A stretch of DNA of 64,000 nucleotides from Patagioenas fasciata (lineage: Eukaryota > Chordata > Aves > Columbiformes > Columbidae), in assembly GCF_037038585.1 (NCBI RefSeq), contig NC_092520.1:192490604-192554603 (forward strand), given 5' to 3'. A model generated the notes under the pieces. The model was not told where the DNA came from. It did not search any database and saw only the letters and a list, made by a program, of their open reading frames with translations. The translations under genes and the position numbers were made by a program. Shown here piece after piece: positions 1 to 14,300 of the stretch. Position 1 is the first letter of the stretch; each line of letters opens with the position of its first letter.

Positions 1-3000
1 CTACTCACTAACTATTTATAGATGCACTATGCTTATTTAGAGTATTTCCTGTCTGTTTTCTATGTTTATGTACTATGAATATGTATCACATGTGGTAAGT
101 ATAAAAGTTCAACTTACACAGACAAGCAAAACACACCTTTTTTAAGAGGACAGGAAGTCCACAAGAAATAAGCACTTGATGTAATGAGAAAGGAAAGATT
201 GTGTCACGTGTGAGGAAGACAGAACCTGGCAATTCCTGTGCCCGTGTTCTAGGTCAGGTATTACTTCAGTTGAGAAACAATATAATCCCTACTTAGGCAC
301 TATTTGCCTGGGCTTCCTCTGAAGTTTATATGTTTTTGTGGCTTATAGATTGGTGTCAGTGCCTGGGAGGATCATTTAGAACCAAGACAGTAGAAACATT
401 ATGGTCTGAATCCTTTCACAGAAACACATACTCAGTCAAACAAAGACTTTACATGTCTTATATTAAAGTACTTAGGTACACTAGCAAACTTTGAACTTGC
501 TGTCTTGGTAATGCCAGAGAAGGATAAGGTGATTAAAAAACAAAAATCTATATAAAGAATGTTGTCCTTGTACGAAGAGTCCTAGAACTAACCAAAAGAC
601 ATGTATTAAAATTCAAGTGTTAAGTACAGAAGCTTTTCAATAAGGTTGCAAGCAATTGTCTCTATGCACATGACAGCAATATCCATACTCTTTCCTCAAA
701 ATAAGCCGTTTTACCATTTTGCTGAGCAGTTACATGCAGCTCATACTTTCCGTCTGTATTCACAGATGAGAGAAGCAGTGCCAGTTTTTACATAGTGTCT
801 TAGCTGTTAGAGAATTCCAGATATAGTTCTTTCAGTGTAAGAGAATTAAGACATATGGATTTTACTTTTCTGTGGGAAAAAAAAAAAAATGCAGATTATT
901 CTATGTGATAGGACCCTTCCTATGTCCTGTTGACTGTGGGCCACACTCCAGAAATAATTTAAGATGTAATGAGTTCCAAAAAGTACTCTAGAGGAAATTA
1001 TTCTAACATTTTATGATTAAGGCAGTTATAGGAAGTCAGAATTTTTCATTCCTCCAAATGACTTATATTTCTCTGTATATTACTTCTATATTTTACACAG
1101 TGATTTTATTTAACATAGAATTAATTAAACTGCCCTAAACAAAGAAAAAAAACAATAAAGGTGGGTTTTATCTTTAAGATAATGGCAACAATTATAGGTA
1201 TCAATAAATTTTTTCTTTGTCATTCTGTTTCGACAATGACATGCAGTGACAACATAATGCAACAGATATTTAAGGAAACAAGATTGTTTAAAACAAAGTA
1301 TTGCATATGTTATTCATTAGTCAGATAACACTAGAAACATGAGAATAGTCAGTTTCTGTGCCTATGAAATTTGTAAAAAATGATCTTGACCTTGTAAAGG
1401 ACCTTGTAACATTTGCTAACTTTTTGCCATCATCCTAAATTGCCACATACCAGTTGGAAATACTTCTCAAAATCCCCTCTGAATTACAGCTTGTTAGAAG
1501 GTATTGTTGGCAACAAATTTCCATAGTTTTTTGTTCATTTGTTTGTTTGTTGTGGGTTTTTCATTTGTTTGTTTGGGTTTTGTTTTGCTTTGTTTTTACT
1601 AAGGCATGAACACATTACAGGATTCTGGTGAGCTCCTAGGCTTGTGCAGTAGCCCTCTATGGCGATTTTACCAGCTATCACCAAGTACTACACGTGCATG
1701 ACTATGCGTGAGAACACACGCAAGTGTAAAACAATACATCCATATATGTCTATTACAAAATTCTCTGCAGAGATCTCTACCAGTTAAAAAGCATTAGAGG
1801 TGCCAATGTTCAATTGTATTAGTGCCTAAATAAACCATGAGCCTGGCAGCAAAGGTGCTTATTTAGGAGAAAAGTGTTTTAATATTAAATCTGGCTCTCC
1901 CTTTCATAGGCAAAGCAAGCAGAAAAGTAAGTTTGTGAGAAGTGATAAAGCAGACTTTCAGGGTGTTTTAAAAAGAAGCAGCACAACATATTGTGATTGA
2001 ACAAAACTGCCTTTATTTACAGAGTATAGGTTTTTTCCTGTTCTTGTTTGTCCACATGAACTACTTCTCTGCTTTCAAAACCTCTTGATTTTTGAGTAAA
2101 TGTTTCAGTATATTTCATTTGTGAAACCAGTGTAGTCTATTTGTCCACCTCAATTTGAAAAGCTCAATAATCCTTCAAATAAAGACCAGTTAAATTTCTC
2201 CTGTGTTTTAGCAATGCATTAAAAAAGATAGAAAAAAAAAAAAGAAAGAAAATCTATTTCAGCATGCTCAGGTCATATCAGGACTATACAGTGAAGCTAG
2301 GCAGCTACTGTAAAAAACATTGACAGAAATACCAACTGCATAAAGTTCAGTCCCAGAATGGGCTTCAGCAAATTCCATTTTTGTCACTAGTTATGAAATT
2401 ATTTCACATCATTGTCATGAAAAACATTTCTATCAGAAATACTGATTGGAGGAATAAAAACTTTTCTTCATTTAATTTTGCATTTATACAAAACCATAAA
2501 ATTTATTGCATATATTGAATCTTTACATAATTCTATGGTTGAGCTTTTAAAAGAGATAGCAGTGTGATGAAATATTAAGATTATGCGACAGCAGACAGCT
2601 AGTCTCAAAATTTGACATATAATAATAAGAAATTCTGAACTGAAAACCTCAAGTAAAAGAAATATCTTAAGCTAAGTAGTTGATACAGACAGTAACAGGT
2701 GTTAATGTCATGAAAAGAATAAAAACATTGACATGTCTAGAAGTGTTAGAATTCCTCTGGAGTCTAACTTCATTGTAAAGTGTATGAAAAGAGTTTTAGA
2801 GTCAAGCTATTATTCCCACTTAGCATAAACTGTTAGTCTGCAGTATTCTAACATACAGTACCAGTGAAACAACATTGCCAAAACCTTAGAGGGGTTATAC
2901 GCACCTGCCAGTGCACTGGAGAGGACATCCACAGCTTTTCATCTGCTTCCTGTGTGGGTTTACCATACACTTGATGTTGCTTCAGACTGATTTTCTCGGA

Positions 3001-5796
3001 TCATTCAGATCTTCTCATGCCACTGGTAATTCTGGGACTAGAAGCACTGGTTCAGTTCAAGTTGGGGTGTTGAACATGCAGAGGATGCCTGTTATTGTTT
3101 GGAAATATTATAAATGTAATATCCTACTGCAGTGTGATATAGGAGGCAAAAAACTCTTCAAATGTTACCTTGTGATAAGGTAATATAACTGTGGTTTGCC
3201 TTTCCCAAATGAATTTTACTTTTATTGGAACTGCCTGGAAACCATGCAACAAAGCAGATATTCTTTGAAACTGTAGCTTTTCATGAAAATGAAATTGTTT
3301 CAACTGAATTTTCCCATCTCCACAATGAACTTAAGCACAAAAGAGCAGAAGTCCCTCCTTTGCCAGTTCAGAAAAAGAATTGAGCTTTCTGGCTCCCGGC
3401 ACCTTCCCCAAGCTGCCAGACCAAAGTTACTGTAGTTCTTATTACTTCTTCAGAGGCCAGGAAGATCTCTGTTTGCTCCAAAGTGATGGTCAAGCTGCAG
3501 TTAGCTCAGCATGCTGGTAACCTAAATTCCTCTTGCAATTTTGATTTATGTATTATTCACTGGCTCCCATTTCTATCACTTGTTGTATAACACTCTTACT
3601 CAAAAAGTACCTGAGTACATCTTAGCAGGATGAACTGGGGCTTAGACTGAATTATGATCCTACTAACCACAGCAATATATAAATTCAGGATGGATATTTC
3701 TGACTAAAAAGGTAATTCCAAACTTTTCCCAATATTTTTCAAAAAGATTATGGAATTTACTGTCATTAAAGCATGTACGTTCTTGTGTTTCTTTGAGATG
3801 TGTGACAAACTGGTCTTCAGCGAGGTCTTTCATCTGAGAATAATACTTTCCAGGAATATTACGGTTTCTAGGGATTCCTTGTCAAAACATGTGTCCACTC
3901 CTCTTCCACCCTCATAACGGAAGGAGAATGTGATTTGTGGAGACTTGGCACTGACTCTTCTAATAACTCCTATCTAGAAGAGTAACTGAAGACTAGAAGG
4001 TGCTCTGATTTAGGTTCCCTCTAATCTGGGTTTTGTTGTCTTCATGGTTTGTTTGTTTGTTTGTTTTTATTCCCACACCTGAGAGAAAACTCCCGTACAT
4101 CTCCATGGTATACAAGATCAGGGCCTGAATGAAGCATCTATCTTCCTATACTTCTGTTGCTAATTCTATAGAAGATACAATAAAATGTCCTTGAGATATT
4201 TTAGATACAAGTGTTTTTCACTGAACAAATGCAGTTTCCTCTGTAGAAATGTCTAACAGGAACATAGTTCTGCAATTTTTTTTCAATGGGGTAAATCTGA
4301 GTGTATTATTTTAATAATATTTAGACTAATTTTATTCAGATACTTACAGTATATAAATATGAAAAAATCAAAGTAAAATTAGTATTATGCATGTATTTAT
4401 TCTATACTTTTAACATATGCATGTTTTATTTTTGAATATATGCAAAATTTACTCAGGAAGTTTTGAATTCTTCAAATTTTTTTTTTTTTCTAATTTTCAA
4501 AATGTTGTGATTTACCTCAAAATGTTGACTAGTTTTCTGTTGTTGGTTGGTTGGTTTGGTTTGTTTGTTTTCAAAATATGGGTATTTCTTATGAAATTAA
4601 TTTCAATTTACTAGTAAAATGTGGAAGCAGAAGAAGAGGGATGGATTAGTATTTTTATTTGTGAATGAATTATAAATATTCCCAAACACAATAAAACTTG
4701 TTATTAAAATATAGATAATAGCCATAAAAGCATTGCCTGAATCTTAACATTACTTTCTGCATACTTGTAAGTAACTATGTCTAGAGCTGTAGTTGAAAAG
4801 TATTTTCTTTCCAGCAAAGGGACGGTTAGAGCTAAATGTGATTGTGTTAATTGAATTATCTCCATGAAAACAAGAGCCTATCTCATTTAAAAATAACTAT
4901 AAAGGTCACTGAATTAAAACATGTAGAGAGTAGAACAGGTGCTTGGGAATTTTGTGGCCCTAGCTAACAAAGCAAATAGGGTAACAACAATGAGGACATT
5001 CAGAGACTGCTTTGTGTTATTTTGGTCAGGGAAAAGGTAAGCTCTTGTGAACTTTACTGAAAATATTGCCATGATAATGTCAAGTGCTCAGTGCTTTCTG
5101 TGTAAACAGAAGGCCACATACACTGTAAAATAAGTGACATTGCAATGATTCACCTTATTTTTAAGTGAGAATATTTTTTACACAAACCTGATTGTTAAAT
5201 AACAACAAGATGGTTGGTTCAAGAAAATCTGAACATTCACATAAGCATATAAGTCAGTAGAACAATGCAATCTACTCCATTTACTTCAATAGACACTTCG
5301 GCAGAGAAGGTGCTGTGTCTTGATTCCTTTCTTCATTCTAGGAATATCTTCCTCCTTGGTGATACCTCCAGAGAAAGCAGTCTCCATGTTCAAAAATGAT
5401 AGCAATAGCAAAGAGCTATTCATACTACTAGGCAGTTTCATTTTCTTTTAGGTCTTCATGAATGCATCACTTTCAGTGCTCATTGGAGTAAAATTAGATA
5501 GAAGTAAGGTGCAAACATTTTCATTCAAACCATGGAAACTAAGACTTCAATTTTGCATAGCTAGTCATTATTTTCACATTGTTTTATATGAGAAGGCCTT
5601 TCTTCCTCTTAGAGCTATGTAAAATCATTGCATGCTAAATAAGAAATGTAGCAATCTTCTTGAAACTTTATTACTACATTTTTTCATACTCAAGTACACT
5701 GAGATTAATACTCATGTGCCCTGAGTATCTCAAGACAGCAGGGAGCCAAGGCCTTTGGATTTGTTTACACCACTTAGAAACCTGCTGCAAATAGAA

Positions 5797-5905
5797 GAAA
5801 AAAAAAAAAAAAAAAGGAAAAAACAAAACAAAACAAAACAAAAACCAACAAAAAACAAAAAACACCACAACAACAAAACAACAAAAAGAAAAAAGAAAAA
5901 AATAG
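5797..5905. repeat. A-rich low-complexity tract
   Basis: About 18 consecutive A are followed by AAAC, CAAAA and CAACAA units. The lysine- and asparagine-rich reading frames across it are products of the low complexity, not genes. Confidence 0.8.
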
Positions 5906-6135
5906 AGACACTTTCATTCTCACAGAGAGAGAAAAGAGCATTTCTTTGTATTGTGCCTCAATCAAGAACACTGCATCCAGCTGAGCCTAATCAAATTGAG
6001 AGAAATACATGGTAACGTTTGTGTGTAGAACACACACACTACAAGACACAGTATGAGACATAATGCCTGCTGTCAGACTTCATCCTCTCTGCAGTGTATT
6101 ATTTTTTAAAACCCATTTTATTGCATATGGATTTT

Positions 6136-6224
6136 GTTGGGTTTTTTTGTTTGTTTGTTTGGTTTGGTTTGTGTTTTTTGGTGGTGGTGGTGGGTTTTTT
6201 TGGTTTTTTTTTGTTTTTTTTTTG
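6136..6224. repeat. T/G-rich low-complexity tract with (GGT)n
   Basis: GTTT repeats run into (GGT)5 and then long T runs with G interruptions. Several similar GTTT/CAAA tracts occur in the window, for example at 34430-34500 and 38461-38580. Confidence 0.75.
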
Positions 6225-8039
6225 TACTGAATGCATCTAGTCATGTTTTAGAGATCTATTAAACAGGCCATGCTTGCTTTCTGTCTCAGGGATGAAGCAC
6301 AAGGGTGACAGCCAAGAGACAGTTATTTCTTTTCCCTATCTCTGATGTTGAGTGACTGTGTCACCTTGGAGGATTCGCCTCCTCCCTCTGGAACTTAGTT
6401 TCTAACATCAAAACCTGAAGAAACACCAGGACCACAACATGGCTATTGGCAGGCATTTATGAGAGATATTGAAAAGAATATGAAAACACAACTGGGTTAT
6501 ACCACTGCCTCCTGCAGTTTCCAGTGATGAGCAATGCTTAGTAACAGGAGATAGCTAAGCCTATTCTGAACAGGACAGAAATCTTGTTTTAATACTCCTC
6601 AGTTTTTCTTTGATTCTATGAATTCACGTAATCCATGTTTGAACCCATGTAAGTTCTGTGCCAGGGATATATGCTGAATGAAGAAGTTGTTCATATAGTA
6701 CCTTCTTCTCTTTCTGGACTTTCTTTAGTTCTTATAATATTAATCTCCTATGCATTTTCTTCATGACTTACATGACTTTATACATCTTTATAGAACCCAC
6801 TTGCTTCTTATCTGGGTCAGAAAGTTGTTACCTATTCAGTAGTTCCTTCTACTGTTCATTACTGTTAAACTTTTGTATCACACATCTCCAGGCCTTTTCC
6901 AGTTCTAATATAATATTTTCACCCATAAGAATTGTACACAGTATGTATCCATATACCATGGATTTCTAAAAAAAAATGCATAATGAAATTCTGTATTTTT
7001 CCATTACTTTCATAATAATCTCTAGAATTACGTTTGTTTTCTCAACTGCTGCTGCACTGACCTGACGTTTTCATAGAGCTATCTGTTATGAATCAGAGAT
7101 TTCATTTCTCAGTAATGACTGTCGACTGTCAACATGTCACTGTATGCACAAAGGTTTGTCATTGTTTTTCACTAATCATGTTCAAGTTCCAGTTGTGTCT
7201 GATCCATAAGCTCTGAGAAGGTCCCAAGATTCTTCTATGCCCATTGGCTTTCCTAATTCTGATGTATATTTTATTGTATTCATTATTCCCAGTGACTGCT
7301 GTTGAAGCCGTTCCATTCTGTATAAACAATTCACTGAATGAAAGACTTAAGTATTCGAGGCAGCCCCTTCGTGTTACCCTGGAAATGGCTAATTATTTGT
7401 ACAAAGTGAAAGAATCACAAAGGAAACAAAACAGACTAAAAGGAGATTAACTTTCATAGAATTACTCTATATTCAAGAGAAAGAATTTTGTGGCAAGGAC
7501 TACCTAAGGTGCCTTAAATTTTTCTGCACTGGCTATTAAGGACACTTTGTCTCTTGTATGAACACCTTTTTGACTCAGCTCAATGAACAGAGCATTCATC
7601 TGAGCATTTATGTAACGTAAGGATTTGAACAAGGCTATGCATCATTCAAGGTAAATTTCCTCGCTGCTGAAAAAGTCCCTCTTTTAAGGAAAGGCTTGAT
7701 CTTTCTCTGGTTTGGACAAAATACTCTTTGCTGAATCCAATAAACTTTTCCTGATGAAATTTATGGGATATTAAATTAATACGTACTACCACAGAAAGGT
7801 GAGTACAGAATAGTAAGAAAGTAAATGAGCAGATGAAAAATAACTCCTCAGGACTTGAAAGTAAAATAAATAAGTTATAACTATGAAAATTTAAAGTATT
7901 AAGACAAACCAAGCTCAGAGTTCTGTCTGAAATTTGGAGATTACTTTCAGGCACTAATTAGGCAAAATCAGCCTTAAATCTGAATTTTTGTTTTTAATGT
8001 ATGTGGTTTAGGTTGTATTCACAGTGAAGTCTTTGTAGC

Positions 8040-8345
8040 AAATGCAGCCCCAGGACAGGGCATGGGGTAACCCCCTGGGTCCTCAGGCTGAGATGTTGGC
8101 CCACAGATGGTTGTGAGTCAGCAGGGCCCATGACCAGGCACCTGGCTTCAGGACAGAAGGAGCCTTAGCTGGAGCTTTGACACGACCAAGGTGAGACTGT
8201 CAACTGAAAGTGCCTCCCCAGGTCAGAGTTCAGCCCCATGGCACCTGGGAGCCTCTCCTTAAGGTAACCACTGGGAAGATGCATTGACTCTGAGCTGGCC
8301 CAGAGCCCTTTCAGCAAAAACTCTAGGAGCCCATGTGGATGCTTT
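8040..8345. other. GC-rich island, possible old repeat
   Basis: About 300 bases are clearly more GC-rich than the flanking DNA and rich in CCC/GGG words and CAGG/CCTG words. No open frame of note crosses it and I cannot identify it. An old retroviral LTR or other dispersed repeat is the likeliest explanation, because the edges of the compositional change are fairly sharp. A small regulatory island is the alternative. Confidence 0.35.
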
Positions 8346-11300
8346 CATGGCCCTTAAAAGATCTACTCAAAAATTTTCTATGTTGATAGCAGAGGTCACT
8401 GTCATTGGGTTTGATATGGACTGCAGAGTATGCAAAATATTCTGAGATTATCCACAAGGTGAAGCTCATTAAATGTCTCAGACAAGAACCAACTAGTTTC
8501 TAAATAGTCATTGGGCATAGACATGGATTCGTCACGGATCTATTCAAACCTGTCCAAATTGAAGTATATCTTGGGATCCTCATAAACAGAACTTCACATA
8601 TGAAGGAAATTCTAACTTTGAAAATGTAAAGGATGAAAGATTTTGGTTGGTTTGGAATGAAGCAGTAGATGAGACAGAATGGGAATAGTATCATTACTGA
8701 GAAATGAAGTACTTGAATTTCGCTTCAGGCATTTGAGGTACCTCATTTATCTTCTGGATGACATTTTTTTGGATCCTGATGAAAATGGTGAGCTGCAGTT
8801 AGTCTTATAGGCAACATTGTATCTGTGAGATTTGTCTCTTCCTACAATACTATTCACACACTTTATGTAATTTCTGGGTAAAACCCTAGATTAATGCTGG
8901 CAATAAGGATCCTTCCCCTGATCACTTTCTCATAGAGTGTTACTTATTTGCTTGATTTTTATCATCAGCAAAGCTGTGTTCTTTGTTGTGTGATGGCAGA
9001 TTTCATGAGCTTAAGAAAGAAATGTGAATGTTCCCAGACCCAACTGCACAGCTGCTGATGTTTGTGGACAGGCAGGAGTGCTGCTAGTCTGAGATGGGTA
9101 TTGAGACACAGTTGCTCAGCATCTTGGAGAGGTCCATGACACTTTTATTATGGGCAATTTCCTCCTCTCATGACTGTATAACAAAAAAGAAACTGATTAC
9201 AATTGCTTTTCATGATAAGCCCAGTCACATCCATTTAGATGGAATTTACCTTGCCCAACTTCAGGCACATGAGGTTTTATCACAGATAAGACTGAGTAAT
9301 CAATAATCTGCAGTGCACCTGGATATTGGGATTTGTTTAAGAATCTTCAATACTAGAGTTTTGACCCTGTTTATGTCTAATATTCACTTGCTCTACAAAG
9401 CACCATGTTCACCCAATCTACTTTCCTCACCAGGAGGTCTCTGCTGCCCAGAAAGTTCAGGCAGGAAGTTGTGCCAGTTTGTGCTGCACAGCGTCCTGCA
9501 GCTGACAGTTCCGGAAAAAGACCCTGCGCATCCCCCAGCATTTAACTCCACTCAGCTCTTTAACTCCAGGATCATCCCTCGCTTCCATTATCTTTATTCC
9601 AGTCAAGATATCCACCACCTTCTTTTCAGATCCTTTTTTTCTACCTGAGACCACTTATCAGGAGCCCTTATTTTGAACACTAGTGTTCTTCGCAGAAATC
9701 CAAACCCCACGTTTCCCACAGAAATAGTGCATGTGCACGTGTTTAGCTTCCTAACTGGTGGTTCTCTCTCATGTCTCTCTATTAATTGTAGCATTCAGGA
9801 TATGTCACTTTTGTTCAGTCCAAGTATTATCAGAATTTACAACCAGGCCATACTTGTTGCAGCTAACAAGTATCAAGTTTCTGCTTGAAAATACAAAAAG
9901 TCAGTTTCAAACATTGGCCCATACACACACACACACATTCAATTATCTGCTGACTGTTAGCATTTACAGTTTAAGCTCTTTTTATTACCTACAACAGGTG
10001 CAGACAGCTGCATCTATACTAATCATGGCAGACTAAAGGCTGCAGAGAAAAGTAACTTTTTAGGGTATCTCATCTACTTTAAAAGTGCTATTTGAAGAAG
10101 TCATGGACTGAGCCATTGAAATGCCAGTTGTCTTCATCTGTAAAATACAGGAAACACTGGGGTCTGACCTCCAGCTCACTTGATCAAGTGGCTTCTACTT
10201 TTCCCAGTTGACTACAATTTAAAGGTACAAATATTATTCTGCCTAGTTTTTGAGCAGGTCTGAACACAGTGCAGTATTGCAGATGCCAAGAGACTGCTGA
10301 AGAAAGATAGGAGCTTCCTGGGTGTCTTGGGCTTCTTCACAGTCAGGCAATGGCTGAGAGAGGTTGTTCTGGATCTCAGTTTTACATTTCACATGTAGAT
10401 AAGATCCTTACTTAATTCTTCTTTGTCCTTAAATCACTTTTCAAAACTGGTTTACCTGTCATTTTTGTGGTTTATTTTTCTCTGTTGTTCTGTGTCTTGT
10501 TCTTTAATAGGAAAAAAAATGACAACAAAATTAGAACAAGAAAAACCCTACTTTTTCTATTCTCTTTAATTAGGCCCTGAACTCATGACTGTTATACTCA
10601 TGCCTAACTATTTTGTTATATTTATGTTTGTAAGCTGAAGATTTTTTTTTTTCTTCTAAACTTTCACACGAGTGTAGACAGTGAGTAATTTGTGTTATAT
10701 TTTAAGTATGTAAGGCAGCACAGTGAACTGGAGAGTTAAAAAAAAAATCTTTTTTAACACAATAGGTTTATACAAATAATTTTGTCTATGCCTTTGGTAT
10801 GAATTTTTATGTATAGAGAGATAAGGAGACATACACTCCAGTACAGGTATTTTGTTATTCCTGTTGACATTCATATCAGACATTAAAACCGCTTATAATC
10901 AGACTGAACTTTTCTATTTGCTTTAGGGAATGGCATTTGTAATTTTTTTTTTTCCCCCTTTCCTTCTTTGGCTACGACTCAAATGTCTATTTATTAAAAT
11001 TCAAGGTGCATTTACTAATTATTGCCAGAGGCACTGTAATCTTAATAGGTCATACATGTCATACTGTTTTATATGCAGCCAGGAATCTCATTACAGTACA
11101 TAAAGATGAGATTAATGAGGGTTTTTTCTATGTCAGATTTGATAACAGGTAAAATTGTTTATACCTAAGACTTAAAAACTAGAACATGTGTCACATGGAA
11201 GCTCTATGTGAGTCTGCTAGTATAATGGATTCAGGTCTTTAATAGCAACCCCGAGGGAACAGCTTAGTATTCTCTTCCTATGGTTAGTATATGTAGTAAA

Positions 11301-14300
11301 TCAACTTCAATATGTTTAAACAGAGATTTTGTATCTGAGATTTTATTTTTCTGAATGTCTTTTGGATGGCACAGCTTTAGAATATAGGAAACAATAAGGA
11401 AAAAAAAAAAGACAAAATGATACTTATTCTAATTACTCTAAAAATGTAACTTGGGATGGAGGAATCAGAAAGCACAGTGTCACACAATTTTTGTACTACA
11501 GTAATGTATTAATCTTCCTCAGTTACTAGCATAAGACACAGTAGCTCTTTCTGTGCAAATATTAAAGGTCTCTTACTGGAAGAGGTGGAGAAGTCTGGCT
11601 CTCACTTTAGCACTACTGGGGCAAAATGAGTAATCCAAGTCATCTGAAGGAAAATGACAGTGCTCCTTCCTCTAAGACTCTATTCATGTGCTTAATGCAT
11701 AAACATTTGTGAGTTTGGGAAGTAGAATATTTGTGAATTTAAGAGCAAAGTTTCCTAATGCAGAGTAACATGTGCCAAGGCTGTGGCTTGAGCCTTCTTA
11801 TTTCTTGCTCCTTTGTGTGAACAGCCCCACTTCCAAGGAAGGAAAGCCATGGCATTTCTATGGGTAGTAGGGGATTCCTGAGAAGTAAGCACATGAGAAC
11901 TGCAATTTTTCAAAAGTTTACAACCTGGCTATATAAAGACAGATTGTATCTGTCTGGCAAAATATACATTACTTTGCAAAGGTGACCTCTCTGTCAAATT
12001 GTCCTGGCAGCACCTCAGAGATAGCACTCTTTAAAGAAAAGATCTCTGCATGTATTTTAACATGGGTAACACCACATTCCTCTGGGTTTTGTTGCTAAAG
12101 TACTTATCATGTTGGTTAAAATGTTCCAGAAATGTACTCTGACTCTAGGTCTGTAGACCATTAATATGTGCATTAGAAAACTCTACACATCAGAGACAAC
12201 TTTATTTTGCCATTTTGTAGAATTCTTAGAAGAGACAAGCCATGTTAGGTCATCCAGAAAATATTTCCTTCGAAGCAGGAACTCTTCCACTGAGATTTCT
12301 GAATTTAACTGTACTCTACCTCCACTCCTGTTTTAAATGCTTCAAGAGGTAGCTCCTGTTTACATTCTAATCTATGTCACATTATCACTTCAACTTTTTA
12401 TGGCAGTGTGCAGTGAAGAGAAATCCCACAAAGATCTAAAATTATTAGTTCTTTCATGGGAGAGAATAAATGAAGTTTTCCATAATTCTCTATTGAGTAT
12501 ATTGGCTTAGTGAAAAGGGCATATTTCAACTCCAATATTTAAAGGAAAATGGAAAATTCCACCTTTAATGGAAAATTCCACTCTCAAAGATTGAAAACCT
12601 AGGTAATCTACTCTGTTATCTAATGGAAAAACCATTAAAGGAAAAACAAAGATAAATTTATATCAAAAGGCAAAAACTGAAGAAAGAAAAAGATTAAAAT
12701 ACCTATGGGGAAGCTTTTGAAATTTTTTGGCTTACTATTTTACAAAAAGAGAAAACTGTTCTGAAATTCATTTACCTGCAAGTACTGATACTTGTTTCAC
12801 TGCCCCATACTTTGGAACAGAAATAGGTGCAGAATCTGCTTATTACAGTAAAACAGACTTCTGCTGCCGTGGGATGTTCAGCCTTCCTGAACTAGAAAAC
12901 TACATGGTTTCTTTCTTCTCACACGAATTCTGTAGTGTAGTTTTGTTAAGTAGAGGCTTCTCCTCACTATGCATTAAAAAAAAAAAAAATCATTTTACAA
13001 ATGTAAAGACTTTTATTACCCGTTCACAGCTATTAAACTAAATTACGTGCCCAGCTATGCAAGTGTAACTAGCTTCAGCTCAGCACAAATAATCCAAGTA
13101 ATCAACATTGTGCTTGTGCAAATGAGAATAGATTTTGGCCAAATCACTTCAAAGAAACTGGACTGATAAAAGTAAGAGTGTCTTTATAACTAACTAAAAT
13201 GGTTTTTGCCTGGTGCTAATGTGCTTTATCCACCACTATAATTACAATCTACCATTGCTTCAATGGCTGTCTTCCCTTGATTTTTGAAGTTACAATGTTG
13301 ATCTGGATCTATACCCCCAGTCCTTCCTGAAAACTCTATAATGTTGCCATCTTAAATCTGGAAATTCACCCATTTTAATATCCATTCCTGGACATGACAG
13401 TGAGTGGTTTAAATAATTCTATTATTTGTATTAACGTTATAAATGTTAATTAACATTATTAAGATGGAATTTCAATTAGAATTCCAATTAGAATTCTTTG
13501 CACCAATTTAAATTTATGCTGTATTACCGTAGTAAAAAACTTCAGTTTGAAATAATCTTACTGTTTTGATACTTGTGTCATTAGGATTTGTTTATTTTTT
13601 CAGAGTGAGGCAATATTTTGCAATTATTGCCCAAAAAGTTTGTAAAATATTTGGAACTATTCTGTGGACAAACAGCTAACAGACTACACTAGTCTATTGG
13701 GAACAGACCAGCAGATGTTCTCTGAAATGCTGGTCTGATAATCTGACTCTATAGCATTGCTTCTGGGTTAAGAGGACATCCATAAGACTGGGATTTTCTT
13801 CATCTCCTCTATGACTTCAAGATCAATAATTGTGAGTATTCTCATTTCATCTGGCTTGACACCTGACAATATCTTTTTACAATTTTCATTCTTTTTCATT
13901 GCATATAGGAAGTAGTTCTAAAGTTAGTTCAAGTTTCTATTACTACACAAGTGAACACTTGCCATTGGGAATAACAAATTTTATTCAAGTTACATCCCAA
14001 AGCCTTATGGGACCCATGGTCCTTTATGCTCAGTATTGGCTGGAAACTTTTAAGACATTACTTTTGGTCACATGTACGATATCCTGATATGGTGTATAAT
14101 ATACATTAGCTGCATATGGCTTTTGTAAATACTTTAAAAATGCTAATCTTTATCTGCAAAATCCTATATGATTGAGGACCTAGTTGGCTTACGTGTTTTA
14201 TGTTTAATAAATAAGTCAAATAATGCACTGCATATATAACAAAATAATAGTAAACATCTGCCTTTTTCCTCACTTTTCTAGTAAATTAGAGGCAGAACAG

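Larger units (their letters stand above)
1..8035. other. AT-rich non-coding DNA
   Basis: No reading frame here resembles a known protein, and none has a believable exon structure. The stretch is AT-rich with scattered homopolymers and low-complexity tracts: GTTT-rich DNA near 1535-1600, TTTG repeats near 4048-4070, an A/CAAA-rich block at 5797-5905 and a T/G-rich block with GGT repeats at 6136-6224. I recognise no transposon in it. It could be intergenic DNA or part of a long intron. Confidence 0.6.

Noticed and set aside
5755..6015. Lys-rich 86-codon frame and overlapping Phe-rich antisense frames
   Set aside because: Produced by the A-rich low-complexity tract.
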